Shown here piece after piece: positions 27,161 through 36,106 of a stretch of 64,000 nucleotides of DNA; the stretch's first letter is position 1; each line of letters begins with the position of its first letter. Source of the DNA: Gaiella occulta (GTDB taxonomy: Bacteria > Actinomycetota > Thermoleophilia > Gaiellales > Gaiellaceae); NCBI RefSeq assembly GCF_003351045.1, contig NZ_QQZY01000001.1, positions 124,001 to 188,000 of the forward strand, written 5' to 3'. The notes under the pieces are model-generated. The model was not told where the DNA came from. It worked only from the letters and a program-made list of their open reading frames with translations, and did no database searches. The translations under genes and the position numbers were made by a program.

Positions 27161-28098
27161 TCCGGCTGCACCGGCTCGACCACGTCTGCCTGCGCGTGGC
27201 CGACCTGGAGGAGGCGTCGTCCCGCTGGCGCATCCAGTTCGCGCTCGTCGAGCGGTCGCGCCGGGACGGCCGCGCCCTCCTCGCCTGCAACGACGAGCCC
27301 TACTGCCTCGAGCTCGTCGAGGGCGGCCGGCCCGGGCACGACCACTTCGCCTTCGAGCTGGCAGAAAGCTGCTCTCTCGACGATGCGCGCGCGCACTTCG
27401 ACGCGCAGGGGGTGCCGTGGGACGAGCGCGAGGGCAGCCTCTTCGTCGAGGACCCCGACGGGCGGGCGGTGCAGGTGATGCCGTACCGGGCTCCGGCGAC
27501 CGACGTCGAGCGCCGGCCCCAGCACGCGCGCCCCTCGACGAGCGTCCACCTCGGGGGGCCGCGCAAGCTCGGTCACGTCAACTGCCTCACGGGCGACATC
27601 CGGGCGGGCTACCGCTTCTACACCGAGGTGCTGGGCATGCGCCTCTCGGACTGGCTCGGCGACGCGGGCGTCTGGTTCCACGTCAGCACGGACCACCATG
27701 TGATGGCGCTCGTCGACCTCGGCTACGCCCACTTCCACCATCTCGCCTTCGAGACCGTCGACATCGGGAAGATGCGCGACATGCTCGATCACCTCGCGCG
27801 GCACGGGCGCTGGCTCGGCTGGGGCCCGACCCGCCACGGAATCGCGGGCAACATCGCGAGCTACGTGCGGATCGTCGAGGAGGAGTGCTTCGTCGAGCTC
27901 TACTGCGACATGGAGCAGCTGCAGGACGACCACGTCCCGCGCACCTACCCCGACGACCGCTTCTCGTCGAACACCTGGGGGCCGCTGCCGCCGCGCTCCT
28001 ACTTCCGCTTCGACCCGGTCGCGATCGAATACGAGCGAGAGAGCTGGGAGACGCGCGGCAAGCTGCTGCCGCCTGCGCCCGAAGGGTGGCCGCGATGA
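27157..28098 (+). CDS. VOC-family extradiol ring-cleavage dioxygenase
   Basis: The 313-residue protein has two vicinal-oxygen-chelate modules: an N-terminal one from LHRLDHVCLRV and a C-terminal one from LGHVNCLTGDIRAGYRFYTEVLGM. Metal ligands of type I extradiol dioxygenases fit the His in LGHVN, the His in HFHHLAFE and a Glu in ECFVELYCD. This layout matches catechol 2,3-dioxygenase-type enzymes, which need Fe(II) or Mn(II). With the aldehyde dehydrogenase and FAH genes it gives a plausible meta-cleavage route. GTG 27157 overlaps the preceding stop by 4 bp. Confidence 0.85.
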   Translation: MIRLHRLDHVCLRVADLEEASSRWRIQFALVERSRRDGRALLACNDEPYCLELVEGGRPGHDHFAFELAESCSLDDARAHFDAQGVPWDEREGSLFVEDPDGRAVQVMPYRAPATDVERRPQHARPSTSVHLGGPRKLGHVNCLTGDIRAGYRFYTEVLGMRLSDWLGDAGVWFHVSTDHHVMALVDLGYAHFHHLAFETVDIGKMRDMLDHLARHGRWLGWGPTRHGIAGNIASYVRIVEEECFVELYCDMEQLQDDHVPRTYPDDRFSSNTWGPLPPRSYFRFDPVAIEYERESWETRGKLLPPAPEGWPR

Positions 28099-28898
28099 GC
28101 GGGCTGAAGGGGTTCACGGTGCCGCGCACGCCCGAGGGGAGATCGTCCCTGGTGCCGTATCCGCCCTGGCACTACGTCGGCACCTTCCTCGTCGTCGACT
28201 ACTGGGCCGACCCGGAGAAGGCCGTCTCGTTCCTCCCCGAGGGCCTCGACCCGCACCCGGACCCGGGCCGGTGCGCGCTCGTCGTGGCGGACTGGCAATC
28301 CTGCTCGGAGGGAGGCGGCGAGCTCGTCGACCCGTCCCGCTCGCAGTACAAGGAGTTCTTCATCGTCGTCAACGCGCTCCTCGACGGGGAGGAGGTGACG
28401 ACGTGCGCGTACATCTGGGTCGACCGCGACTTCGCGCTCACACGCGGGTGGGTGCAGGGCTTCCCGAAGAAGCTCGGCTCGATCTGGGTCACCCGCAGCT
28501 TCGGCCTCGGCGGCCCGGCCGATCCCGGGATGGAGCCGGGCGCCCGCTTCGGCGCGACGTGCGCAGCCTACGAGCGGCGCATGGCCCAGACGACGGTGAC
28601 GCTGCAGCGCCCCTCGCAGGGCGGGCCGTTCCACAACGCGCCTCCCATCGTCAACGTGCGCCACTTCCCCCGGCTCGCGGCCGGGCGCCACGACGATCCG
28701 GCCGTGCACGAGCTCGTGCGCGCCCGCTCGCGCGACCGTGCGATCTCCGAGATCTGGGAGGGCAGCGCCACCCTCGACTTCTTCGGCGCGCCGCACGAGG
28801 AGCACGACGCGCTCGCCCCGGTGAAGGTCGGCAAGGGCTACCGCTTCACGTTCGCCTACACCGTCGACGACCTCGAGACCGTGAAGGACCTCCGCTGA
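28095..28898 (+). CDS. Acetoacetate decarboxylase-family protein
   Basis: The 267-residue protein has the ADC fold signature GWVQGFPKKLG, in which K125-K126 match the lysine pair forming the Schiff base in acetoacetate decarboxylase. YPPWHYVGTF near the N terminus also fits the family. Members of unknown substrate decarboxylate or hydrate 2- or 3-oxo acids, and several occur in aromatic degradation clusters. The ATG overlaps the dioxygenase stop by 4 bp. A 24-bp gap separates it from the SDR. Confidence 0.8.
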   Translation: MSGLKGFTVPRTPEGRSSLVPYPPWHYVGTFLVVDYWADPEKAVSFLPEGLDPHPDPGRCALVVADWQSCSEGGGELVDPSRSQYKEFFIVVNALLDGEEVTTCAYIWVDRDFALTRGWVQGFPKKLGSIWVTRSFGLGGPADPGMEPGARFGATCAAYERRMAQTTVTLQRPSQGGPFHNAPPIVNVRHFPRLAAGRHDDPAVHELVRARSRDRAISEIWEGSATLDFFGAPHEEHDALAPVKVGKGYRFTFAYTVDDLETVKDLR

Positions 28899-28922
28899 GC
28901 ACCTCTGCCGGAGGAGCGGCTC

Positions 28923-29717
28923 GTGGCTAGCGGCGGCAGGGTGGCGCTCGTCACGGGCGGGGGCACCGGCATCGGCGCCGCGACGGCGCGGAGGCTCGCG
29001 GCCGAGGGGTACGCGGTGGCCGTCAGCGGGCGCCGGCCGGCGCCCCTGCGCGAGGTCGCCGCGGAGATCGGCGGTCTCGCGGTGATCGCCGACACGGCCG
29101 TGCAGGCCGGCGCGGAGCGCGCCGTGGCGGAGACGGTCGCGGCGCTCGGCGGCCTCGACGCGCTCGTGCTGAACGCCGGCGTCGGCGGGGTCGGCTCGCT
29201 CCTCGACGTCGACCCGGCGACGTTCGAGGACGTCCTGCGCGTCAACGTCACCGGAGCGATGCTGACCGCGCGCGCCGCGATCCCGCACCTCCTCGAGCGC
29301 CGCGGCGCGGTCGTCTCCGTCGCCTCCGTGGCCGGGCTGCAGGCGACGCCGTCCTCGCTCGCCTACTGCTCGTCCAAGGCGGCTCTCGTGATGCTGACGA
29401 AGTGCATCGCGCTCGACCACGGCCCGGCAGGAGTGCGCGCGAACTGCGTCTGTCCCGGGTGGACGCGCACCCCGATGGCGGACGGTGAGATGGACGAGCT
29501 CGCGAGCGGTCTCGGCACGGATCGCGAGTCGGCCTACGCGGCCGCGACCCGCCACGTCCCCCTCCGCAGGCCCTGCGCCCCCGGCGAGGTGGCGGAAGCC
29601 GTGGCGTGGCTCCTGTCCCCGGGCGCCTCGTACGTCAACGGCGCCGTCCTCACGGTGGACGGCGGCGGCACCGTCGTCGACGTCGCAGCCGTCGCGTTCG
29701 CGGAGGTGCCCGCATGA
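28923..29717 (+). CDS. Short-chain dehydrogenase/reductase
   Basis: This classical SDR of 264 residues has cofactor motif TGGGTGIG (residues 11-18), NAGVGG, catalytic Ser in VSVASVAG, YxxxK as YCSSKAAL and PGWTRTP after the sheet. It should oxidise or reduce an alcohol or ketone intermediate with NAD(P). The GTG at 28923 leaves a 24-bp gap from the decarboxylase-like gene. The C terminus runs about 15 residues past the usual GG end. The stop overlaps the aldehyde dehydrogenase ATG. Confidence 0.88.
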   Translation: MASGGRVALVTGGGTGIGAATARRLAAEGYAVAVSGRRPAPLREVAAEIGGLAVIADTAVQAGAERAVAETVAALGGLDALVLNAGVGGVGSLLDVDPATFEDVLRVNVTGAMLTARAAIPHLLERRGAVVSVASVAGLQATPSSLAYCSSKAALVMLTKCIALDHGPAGVRANCVCPGWTRTPMADGEMDELASGLGTDRESAYAAATRHVPLRRPCAPGEVAEAVAWLLSPGASYVNGAVLTVDGGGTVVDVAAVAFAEVPA

Positions 29718-31171
29718 GCGGGCGCGTCGAGGTGGCGGGCGTCTCCGTCTCGACCGAGCACTTCATCGGCGGCCGCCGGGTCGCGAGCGACGCCACGTTC
29801 ACGGACATCTCGCCCATCACGGAGGAGCCGATCGCCGAGGTCGCCCGCGGCGGCGACCGCGAGGCGGGGCTCGCGCTCGAGGCCGCCGAGCAGGCGTTCC
29901 CCGCGTGGGCGGCGCTCGGCCCGCAGGGCCGGGCGGAGCGCCTGCACCGGCTGGCCGACCTGATCGACGCGAACGTCGAGCCGCTCGCCGCCGTCGAGTG
30001 CATGGACATGGCGATGCTGCTGCGGTCGCTGCGGGCGCGGCTGATCAACCGCTGCGCCAGGAACTTCCGCAACTACGCCGACCTGGCCGTCGAGTACGAG
30101 GAGCGCGTGTGGTCGTCGAACGGCACCGCGAACCGCGTCGTCCGCATGGCGAGCGGTCCCGCCGTCGTGATCACGCCGTGGAACGCCCCGCTCATGCTCT
30201 CCACGTGGAAGATCGCGCCGGCGCTCGCGGCGGGCTCGACCGTGATCCTCAAGCCCGCCGAGTGGTCGCCGCTCTCCTGCTCGCTGCTCGCCGACCTCGC
30301 CGTCGAGGCCGGGCTCCCTCCCGGCGTGCTCAACGTCGTCCAGGGCATCGGCGAGGAGGTCGGCGCGGCGCTCGTCTCCGACCCGCGCGTGCGCCGCATC
30401 TCCTTCACCGGCTCCCCCGAGACGGCCCGGCGCATCGGGGTCGCGGCGGCGACCAACATCGTCCCCTTCACCGCGGAGCTCGGAGGCAAGGGGCCGCTGC
30501 TCGTGTTCGCAGACTGCGACCTCGAAGCCGCCGCGCGCAGGGCGGCCGGCCAGTACGACGACTCCGGGCAGGTGTGCCTGGCGGGCACGCGGCTGCTCGT
30601 GCAGGACTCCGTGAGCGAGCGCTTCCTCGAGCTGTTCCACCGCTTCACCGACGAGCACGTGCTGGGCGACCCGCGCGACGACGCGACGACCGTGTCTCCG
30701 ATGATCCACCCGCATCACGTCGAGCGCGTGCTCGGGTTCATCGAGCGGGCCCGCGCGAACGGCGACGAGATCGTGCGCGGCGGCAACCGTCTCGAGCGCG
30801 GCCTCTGGATCGAGCCGACGCTGATCGCGCCCCGCTCGAACGAGAGCGAGGTCGTGCAGAGCGAGGTGTTCGGGCCCGTGCTCACCTTGCAGACGTTCGC
30901 CGACGAGGAAGAGGGCGTCGCGCTCGCCAACTCGACGCGCTACGGCCTCTCCGCGATCGTCTACACCGGCTCTGCCGAGCGCGCCGAGCGTGTCGGCCGG
31001 GCGCTGCGGGCCGGGATCGTGTGGGTCAACACGTTCCTCGTGCGTGACCTGACGGCGCCGTTCGGCGGCATCGGCATCTCCGGCATCGGCCGCGAGGGCG
31101 GGCAGTACGCGCTCGACTTCTACTCCGACCTGAAGACGCTGCAGATCCTCGAGGGCTCCTGCGGCACATGA
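29714..31171 (+). CDS. Aldehyde dehydrogenase (muconic-semialdehyde dehydrogenase-like)
   Basis: The 485-residue NAD(P)-dependent aldehyde dehydrogenase has all catalytic elements: N157 in TPWNAP, K180 in ILKPAEWSP, the FTGSPET cofactor loop, E255 in ELGGKGP and nucleophile C288 in GQVCLAGTR. Sequence style (YDDSGQVC; ISGIGREGG at the end) is close to 2-hydroxymuconic and 5-carboxymethyl-2-hydroxymuconic semialdehyde dehydrogenases. This fits oxidation of the aldehyde produced by the extradiol enzyme two genes upstream. Both gene ends overlap neighbours by 4 bp. Confidence 0.9.
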   Translation: MSGRVEVAGVSVSTEHFIGGRRVASDATFTDISPITEEPIAEVARGGDREAGLALEAAEQAFPAWAALGPQGRAERLHRLADLIDANVEPLAAVECMDMAMLLRSLRARLINRCARNFRNYADLAVEYEERVWSSNGTANRVVRMASGPAVVITPWNAPLMLSTWKIAPALAAGSTVILKPAEWSPLSCSLLADLAVEAGLPPGVLNVVQGIGEEVGAALVSDPRVRRISFTGSPETARRIGVAAATNIVPFTAELGGKGPLLVFADCDLEAAARRAAGQYDDSGQVCLAGTRLLVQDSVSERFLELFHRFTDEHVLGDPRDDATTVSPMIHPHHVERVLGFIERARANGDEIVRGGNRLERGLWIEPTLIAPRSNESEVVQSEVFGPVLTLQTFADEEEGVALANSTRYGLSAIVYTGSAERAERVGRALRAGIVWVNTFLVRDLTAPFGGIGISGIGREGGQYALDFYSDLKTLQILEGSCGT

Positions 31172-32103
31172 GCGAGCCGCGACTCGTCCTCGTGCTGAGC
31201 GAGAACTGGACGCTGACGCCGCCTCGCGAGCTGCGCGCGCTCGTCGAGATGGCGGTCGTGGCGGAGGACGCCGGCTTCGACGCCGTCATGGTGAGCGAGC
31301 ACGTCGTGCTCGGTCCGGGCGCGGGAGCGAACGGGATCATGAGCAATCCGCGCGACTACGCGCTGCCCGGCAACCAGGACCCGGCGACGCCGTGGCCGTC
31401 GTCGCTCGTGCTGCTCTCGGCGATCGCCGCTGCGACGTCGCGCCTGCGGCTCGCGGCCTGCGCCGTGATCGCACCGCTGCGTCACCCGCTGCTGCTCGCG
31501 TGCGAGCTCGGCACGCTCGACCTGCTCTGCGAGGGACGGCTGATCGTGCAGCCGACGGTGAGCTGGCACCGCGACGAGTACGAGGCGCTCGGCGTGCCGT
31601 TCGCGCAGCGGGGCAGGCTGCTCGACGAGCACCTCGCCGCGTGGGAGGCCGTTTGGGCGTCGTCGCCCGCGAGCTTCCACGGCGCGCACTACGCCTTCGA
31701 CGACGTCTACCTCGAGCCGAAGGCGTGGCGCCCCGACGGGCCCCGCCTCTGGTTCGGCGGCGAGTCGGTGCACCCGCGCCTGCTGCGTCGCATCGTCCGC
31801 TACGGCCACGGCTTCCATCCGCTCGGCCGGCCGTCCGATGACGACCTCGCGCGCCTCGCCGAGGGCATGACGCAGGCCGGTCGCGACCTCGGCGAGTTCG
31901 AGCTCGTCGGCGGCATGCGCGCGGTCTTCCCCGACGACGCGAGCCCCGCGCCGCTCGCACCGGCGATCGCCTCGATCCCGCCGCAGCGTGCGCGCGGCTT
32001 CACGACGTTCTGCGTCAAGCCGTCGCAGTTCATCGACGACATCGCGCTCTACCCGGCCTGGTGCCGCGAGGTCGTGGAGCGCGTGGGAGAGATCGCATCG
32101 TGA
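31168..32103 (+). CDS. LLM-class (F420/FMN-type) oxidoreductase
   Basis: This 311-residue luciferase-like TIM-barrel protein begins with a central-strand segment and the family block ALVEMAVVAEDAGFDAVMVSEHVV. LRLAACAVIAPLRHPLLLACELGTLDLLCEGRL follows, typical of F420-dependent and FMN-dependent members. The protein could be a monooxygenase partnered by a flavin reductase or a hydride-transferring F420 enzyme; the sequence does not decide. It is embedded in the catabolic operon with ATGA/GTGA overlaps on both sides. Confidence 0.85.
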   Translation: MSEPRLVLVLSENWTLTPPRELRALVEMAVVAEDAGFDAVMVSEHVVLGPGAGANGIMSNPRDYALPGNQDPATPWPSSLVLLSAIAAATSRLRLAACAVIAPLRHPLLLACELGTLDLLCEGRLIVQPTVSWHRDEYEALGVPFAQRGRLLDEHLAAWEAVWASSPASFHGAHYAFDDVYLEPKAWRPDGPRLWFGGESVHPRLLRRIVRYGHGFHPLGRPSDDDLARLAEGMTQAGRDLGEFELVGGMRAVFPDDASPAPLAPAIASIPPQRARGFTTFCVKPSQFIDDIALYPAWCREVVERVGEIAS

Positions 32104-33215
32104 AGGTCGAGGTGGCCGTCGTGGGGAACGGCGTCGCCGCCACCGCCTGCGCCACGCGTCTGGCCCGCCACGGCATCCGGCCGCTGCTGATCGGCCCCGG
32201 CCTCCCCGTCGACCGGCCGCCGCTGACGAAAGCCGCTCTCGTCGACGGCAAGCCGCGCCTGCTCGCCGACGAGGAACGGCTTGCCGAGCGCGGCATCGAC
32301 CGGCTTCACGCTCTCGTCGTCGACGCGGAGCTCGACGAAGGCCGCCTGCGGGCGGAGTGGGGCGCGGAGGCGTGGGAGGTGGAGGCCGACCGGATCGTGC
32401 TGGCGCCCGGCCTCCTGTACGCGCGGCCGCCGATCCCCGGCTTCGAGGACGCGCTCGTCAACGCCGATCCCCACGTCTTCGAGCGCCTGGCTGCGCTGAT
32501 CTGCGCCGGACCGGTCGAGGTGCTCGTCGTCGGCGCGGGGCTGATCGGCACCGAGACGGCCGCGACGCTTGCCCAGGCCGGACACCGGGTCACGCTCGTC
32601 GACCTGCTCGAGCGGCCGCTCCACCGCCTCCACGACCCCCTGCCGGCGCTGGCCCGGGCCACGCTCGACGACCTCGGCGTGCGCTTTCTCGGAGGCGTCC
32701 GGATCGAGAAGGGCGGGGAGCGCGCGGTCGAGACCGCGAGGCACGGAACGCTCGCGGCGGATGTCGTCCTCGTCGCTACCGGCGGTGTCCCGCTGCTCCC
32801 GCCCGGCCTCGCACCCGGCGAGGTGGAGCTGCCGCTGGCGGTCGGGCCGAACATGCAGGTGCCCGGCCATCCGCGCGCGTACGCCTGCGGCGATCTGGTG
32901 CTCGTGCCGCACGCGCGCTTCGGGCCGCTCCGCTTCCCGCACTGGGACGCGGCGATCGGCACGGGCGAGCAGGCAGCCGACGCCGTCGCCGGGGTCGCAG
33001 CGCCCTACGAGCGGGTCCCCTACTGGTGGAGCGACATCGGCCCCCGGCGGCTTGCGGAGGTCGGCGTCGCGGCGCAGGCGGCGGCGTGGGCAGAGGAAGG
33101 CGGGTTGCACGTGGGCCGCGACGAACAGGGCGAGCCGGTGTGCGTGCTCGTCGTCGACGAGCCGCGCAGGCTGCGCGAGGCGCGGGCTCTCGTCCAGGAG
33201 GGAGGCGGCGCGTGA
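32100..33215 (+). CDS. FAD-dependent ferredoxin-type reductase, likely donor to the Rieske-P450
   Basis: The 371-residue pyridine-nucleotide-disulfide-type flavoprotein has the FAD motif VVGNGVAATACA at residues 6-17. The paired DRPPLTK segment is characteristic of Rieske and putidaredoxin reductases. The NAD(P)H motif is VVGAGLIGTETAATL, and an ACGDLV FAD-phosphate segment follows. It lacks the redox-active CxxC of disulfide reductases. As the only reductase in the operon it is the natural partner for the Rieske domain of the P450 fusion. GTG 32100 overlaps the LLM stop by 4 bp. It ends the ten-gene operon. Confidence 0.87.
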   Translation: MKVEVAVVGNGVAATACATRLARHGIRPLLIGPGLPVDRPPLTKAALVDGKPRLLADEERLAERGIDRLHALVVDAELDEGRLRAEWGAEAWEVEADRIVLAPGLLYARPPIPGFEDALVNADPHVFERLAALICAGPVEVLVVGAGLIGTETAATLAQAGHRVTLVDLLERPLHRLHDPLPALARATLDDLGVRFLGGVRIEKGGERAVETARHGTLAADVVLVATGGVPLLPPGLAPGEVELPLAVGPNMQVPGHPRAYACGDLVLVPHARFGPLRFPHWDAAIGTGEQAADAVAGVAAPYERVPYWWSDIGPRRLAEVGVAAQAAAWAEEGGLHVGRDEQGEPVCVLVVDEPRRLREARALVQEGGGA

Positions 33216-33309
33216 GGCCGTTCGAGAGGCCGGCAACCGAGCCGATCCGCGTCTTCCCGGCGCCGATCGTAGCCGGCCGCGTCGTCGCGGACATCCCTAT
33301 CCTGCCGTC

Positions 33310-34689
33310 GTGACGCTTCGCCTCGACGTTCCCCGCGAGCTTGCGCTCGAGCGCGCCGCCGAGATCGTCGCCGAGGCGTGGCGGAGCTTCGACCAGGCCC
33401 GGCCGACGGAGCCGCCGATCGACGAGCGGCTGCGCGCGCTGCTCGACGCCGCGCTCCCCGAGGCCCCGTCGTCCGCGCTCGAGGTGCTGGAGGACGCGCG
33501 GCGGACGCTCGACGAGACGATCGCGCAGACGCGGCCGCGGTTCTTCGCCTTCGTCGCCTCGTCGGGCCTCGAGATCGGCGTGCTCGGCGACCTGCTCGCC
33601 TCGTGCTTCGATGCCAACCTGGCCGTGTGGGCGGCCGCCGCCTCCGAGGTCGAGGAGCAGGCGGTGCGCTGGGTGGCGGAGTTCGTCGGCTTCCCGGCCG
33701 GCGCCGGCGCCTTCACGAGCGGCGGCACGATCTCGAACATGACGGCGCTCGCAGCGGCGCGCGAACGCGCGATCCCGGGTGCGCGCTCACGCGGCCTCGG
33801 CGGCGTCGAGGCCGCTCTCTACTGCTCGCAGGAGGCGCACTACTCGATCGAGCGCTCGGCCGAGCTGCTCGGGATCGGCGCCGCCAACGTGCGCGCGCTC
33901 CCGATCGACGAGCAGCGGCGACTTATCCCCGAGGCGGTCGCGGAGGCGATCGCAGCCGACCGCGCCGCGGGCCGCCTGCCGGTCGCGGTCGTCGCCACCG
34001 CGGGCACGACCCTGACCGGCGCCGTCGACCCGATCGGCGCGCTCGCCGACGTCTGCGCCGAGCAGGGCGTCTGGCTGCACGTGGACGGTGCTTACGGGCT
34101 GCCGGCCGCCACGACCCCCTCCGCCGGACACCTGTTCCAGGGCCTCGACCGCGCCGACTCGGTCACGCTCGACGCCCACAAGTGGCTCTACCTGCCCAAG
34201 GCCTGCGGCGTGCTGCTCGTGCGCCGTCGCGGCGACCTTGCGCAGGCGTTCTCGCACGAGGAGGCGTACATCCCGCACGAGCGCTCCGGCCACATGGTCG
34301 ACATCACGCTCGAGTACTCGCGGCCGTTCCGGGCGCTCAAGCTGTGGCTCGCGTTCCGCGCGCACGGCGCGCAGGCGTTCCGCGACGCCGTCGAGGAGAA
34401 CCTGCGCCAGGCCCGTCTCCTGTACGAGCTCGTGGAGGCGCACGAGGCGCTCGAGCCGATGTGCGGGCCGCCGCCGCTGTCGATCGTGCCGTTCCGCCAC
34501 GTCGCCGCCGCGGGCGACCTGAACGAGCACAACGCGGCGCTCGTGCGCGCCTTGCAGGACGACGGCCGCGTCTGGGTGGCGCCCGCCACCGTCGACTCGA
34601 AGGTCTGCCTGCGCCCGTGCTTCGTCAACTTCCGCACCAGCGACGACGACGTGCGCGCGCTCGTCGACCTCGCCGTCGAGCTCGGCTGA
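33310..34689 (+). CDS. Pyridoxal-dependent aromatic-amino-acid-type decarboxylase
   Basis: The 459-residue fold-type I PLP enzyme belongs to the group II decarboxylases. FTSGGTISNMTAL binds cofactor phosphate, HVDGAYG carries the Asp contacting the pyridine N, and LDAHKWLYLPKACG holds the Schiff-base Lys. These enzymes make tyramine, dopamine, tryptamine or related amines. The GTG at 33310 is supported by a -10-like TATCCT (33298-33303) 6 nt upstream, implying its own leaderless transcript. Position directly after the amine-catabolic operon suggests metabolic linkage. The amino acid substrate is unknown. Confidence 0.88.
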   Translation: MTLRLDVPRELALERAAEIVAEAWRSFDQARPTEPPIDERLRALLDAALPEAPSSALEVLEDARRTLDETIAQTRPRFFAFVASSGLEIGVLGDLLASCFDANLAVWAAAASEVEEQAVRWVAEFVGFPAGAGAFTSGGTISNMTALAAARERAIPGARSRGLGGVEAALYCSQEAHYSIERSAELLGIGAANVRALPIDEQRRLIPEAVAEAIAADRAAGRLPVAVVATAGTTLTGAVDPIGALADVCAEQGVWLHVDGAYGLPAATTPSAGHLFQGLDRADSVTLDAHKWLYLPKACGVLLVRRRGDLAQAFSHEEAYIPHERSGHMVDITLEYSRPFRALKLWLAFRAHGAQAFRDAVEENLRQARLLYELVEAHEALEPMCGPPPLSIVPFRHVAAAGDLNEHNAALVRALQDDGRVWVAPATVDSKVCLRPCFVNFRTSDDDVRALVDLAVELG

Positions 34690-34760
34690 CAGCCGCCGCC
34701 GGCGGCCGGCGCGCAACCGTGCCTTAACGCGCCCTAACCCGCCGTTCACGGGGCGGCCCC

Positions 34761-34766
34761 TATAAC
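34761..34766 (+). promoter_or_regulatory. -10 element of htrA, leaderless type
   Basis: TATAAC ends 6 nt before the htrA ATG, so transcription should begin at or next to the start codon. It is preceded by GGGGCGGCCCC (34750-34760), an inverted repeat also found before the MFS exporter gene. Confidence 0.55.
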
Positions 34767-34772
34767 GGAGCC

Positions 34773-36020
34773 ATGCGCTCCGCTGCGCCCCGAAGCCAGG
34801 ATTCCCCCTCCCCGACTCCCTCCACCACCGCCCGGAGCGGCTCCGTTGCGAAGCCGCTCGCCGCGCTCGCCGCCGCCGCGCTCCTCGGCGGCGGCGCAGC
34901 GCTGGGTGGCGCGGCCGCCGTCGGCGTCTTCGACGGCTCGTCGACGACGACGGTGGTGGAGCAGACGGCGGCGGGCAGCGCCGTTCCCGCGGTCGCGACG
35001 ACGGGGCTCTCGATCAACCAGATCTACCGGCGCAGCGGGCCCGGGGTCGTCCAGATCACGTCGACGACGCCGGGCAGCGCGCAAACCGACGTGTTCGGCC
35101 AGCAGTTCCAGGCGCCGCCGCAGCAGGCGCTCGGCTCGGGATTCGTGCTCGACAAGGAAGGCCACATCGTCACGAACTACCACGTCATCGAGGGCGCCAG
35201 CAACATCGAGGTGCGCTTCTCGAACGACGACACGATGAAGGCGACGCTCGTCGGCGGCGACCCGTCCACCGACCTCGCGCTGCTCAAGGTCGGCGCGACC
35301 GCGCGAGCCCTGACGCCGCTGCCGCTCGGCGACTCCGACAAGGCGCAGGTGGGCGACTCGGTCGTGGCGATCGGCAACCCGTTCGGCCTCGAGCGCACCG
35401 TCACGGCCGGCATCATCAGCGCGTTGCAGCGAGCCGTCACCGCGCCGAACGGGTTCACGATCGACCACGTGATCCAGACCGACGCGCCCATCAACCGCGG
35501 CAACAGCGGCGGGCCGCTGCTGAACACCCGTGGCGAGGTGATCGGCGTCAACTCGCAGATCGAGACCGGCGGTTCCGGCGACGGCAACGTCGGCGTCGGG
35601 TTCGCCGTCCCCGTCAACACCGTCAAGGCGGTCGTCGCGCAGCTGCTCGCGAAGGGCAAGGTCGAGCACGCCTACCTCGGCGTCGCCGCCGTCGAGATCT
35701 CGCCCGCGATGGTGCGCACGTTCAGGCTGCCGGTCGACAACGGTCTCGTCGTGCAGGGTGTTGCTCCGGGCTCGGGTGCGGAGCAGGCCGGCCTCCGAGC
35801 GGGCAACGAGCAGGTCGTGATCGCCGGCGAGAGCTTCCGCATGGGCGGTGACGTGATCGTCGCCGCCGACGGCAAGGCCGTGACCTCGATCGCCGAGCTG
35901 CGCGACGTGATCGCGGCGCGCAAGCCCGGCGACAGGATCACGCTCAAGATCTACCGCGGTCAGGACGCGAAGACCCTGACCGTCACTCTCGGACGGCAAC
36001 CGACCTCCCCCTCCAGGTAG
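34773..36020 (+). CDS. htrA: HtrA/DegP-like membrane-anchored serine protease with PDZ
   Basis: The 415-residue protein has a short basic N-terminus, one membrane anchor (about residues 28-52) and an extracytoplasmic trypsin-like domain. The catalytic triad is H in VTNYHVIEG, D in PSTDLALLK and S in RGNSGGPLL. A C-terminal PDZ domain starts around LGVAAVEISPAM. It would degrade or refold misfolded envelope proteins. A leaderless -10 element lies 6 nt upstream. A bidirectional hairpin terminates it against the convergent patatin gene. Confidence 0.93.
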   Translation: MRSAAPRSQDSPSPTPSTTARSGSVAKPLAALAAAALLGGGAALGGAAAVGVFDGSSTTTVVEQTAAGSAVPAVATTGLSINQIYRRSGPGVVQITSTTPGSAQTDVFGQQFQAPPQQALGSGFVLDKEGHIVTNYHVIEGASNIEVRFSNDDTMKATLVGGDPSTDLALLKVGATARALTPLPLGDSDKAQVGDSVVAIGNPFGLERTVTAGIISALQRAVTAPNGFTIDHVIQTDAPINRGNSGGPLLNTRGEVIGVNSQIETGGSGDGNVGVGFAVPVNTVKAVVAQLLAKGKVEHAYLGVAAVEISPAMVRTFRLPVDNGLVVQGVAPGSGAEQAGLRAGNEQVVIAGESFRMGGDVIVAADGKAVTSIAELRDVIAARKPGDRITLKIYRGQDAKTLTVTLGRQPTSPSR

Positions 36021-36060
36021 CCGTCCGGGCGGGCGCCCTCCCCCGAGCCCGTCCACAGAG

Positions 36061-36103
36061 CAGCGAGGCCCCGGCGAACGATCTACCGGCCGGGGCCTCG
36101 CTG
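36061..36103. terminator. Bidirectional terminator between htrA and patatin gene
   Basis: A perfect 15-bp inverted repeat (CAGCGAGGCCCCGGC 36061-36075 and its complement 36089-36103) with a 13-nt loop lies between the stop codons of convergent genes. The stem is long and very stable; no clear T-tract follows. Confidence 0.85.
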
Positions 36104-36106
36104 CTG

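Noticed and set aside
33211-33313. Short GTG-initiated frame between the reductase and decarboxylase genes
   Set aside because: No ribosome-binding site or recognisable sequence. It overlaps the decarboxylase promoter and start.
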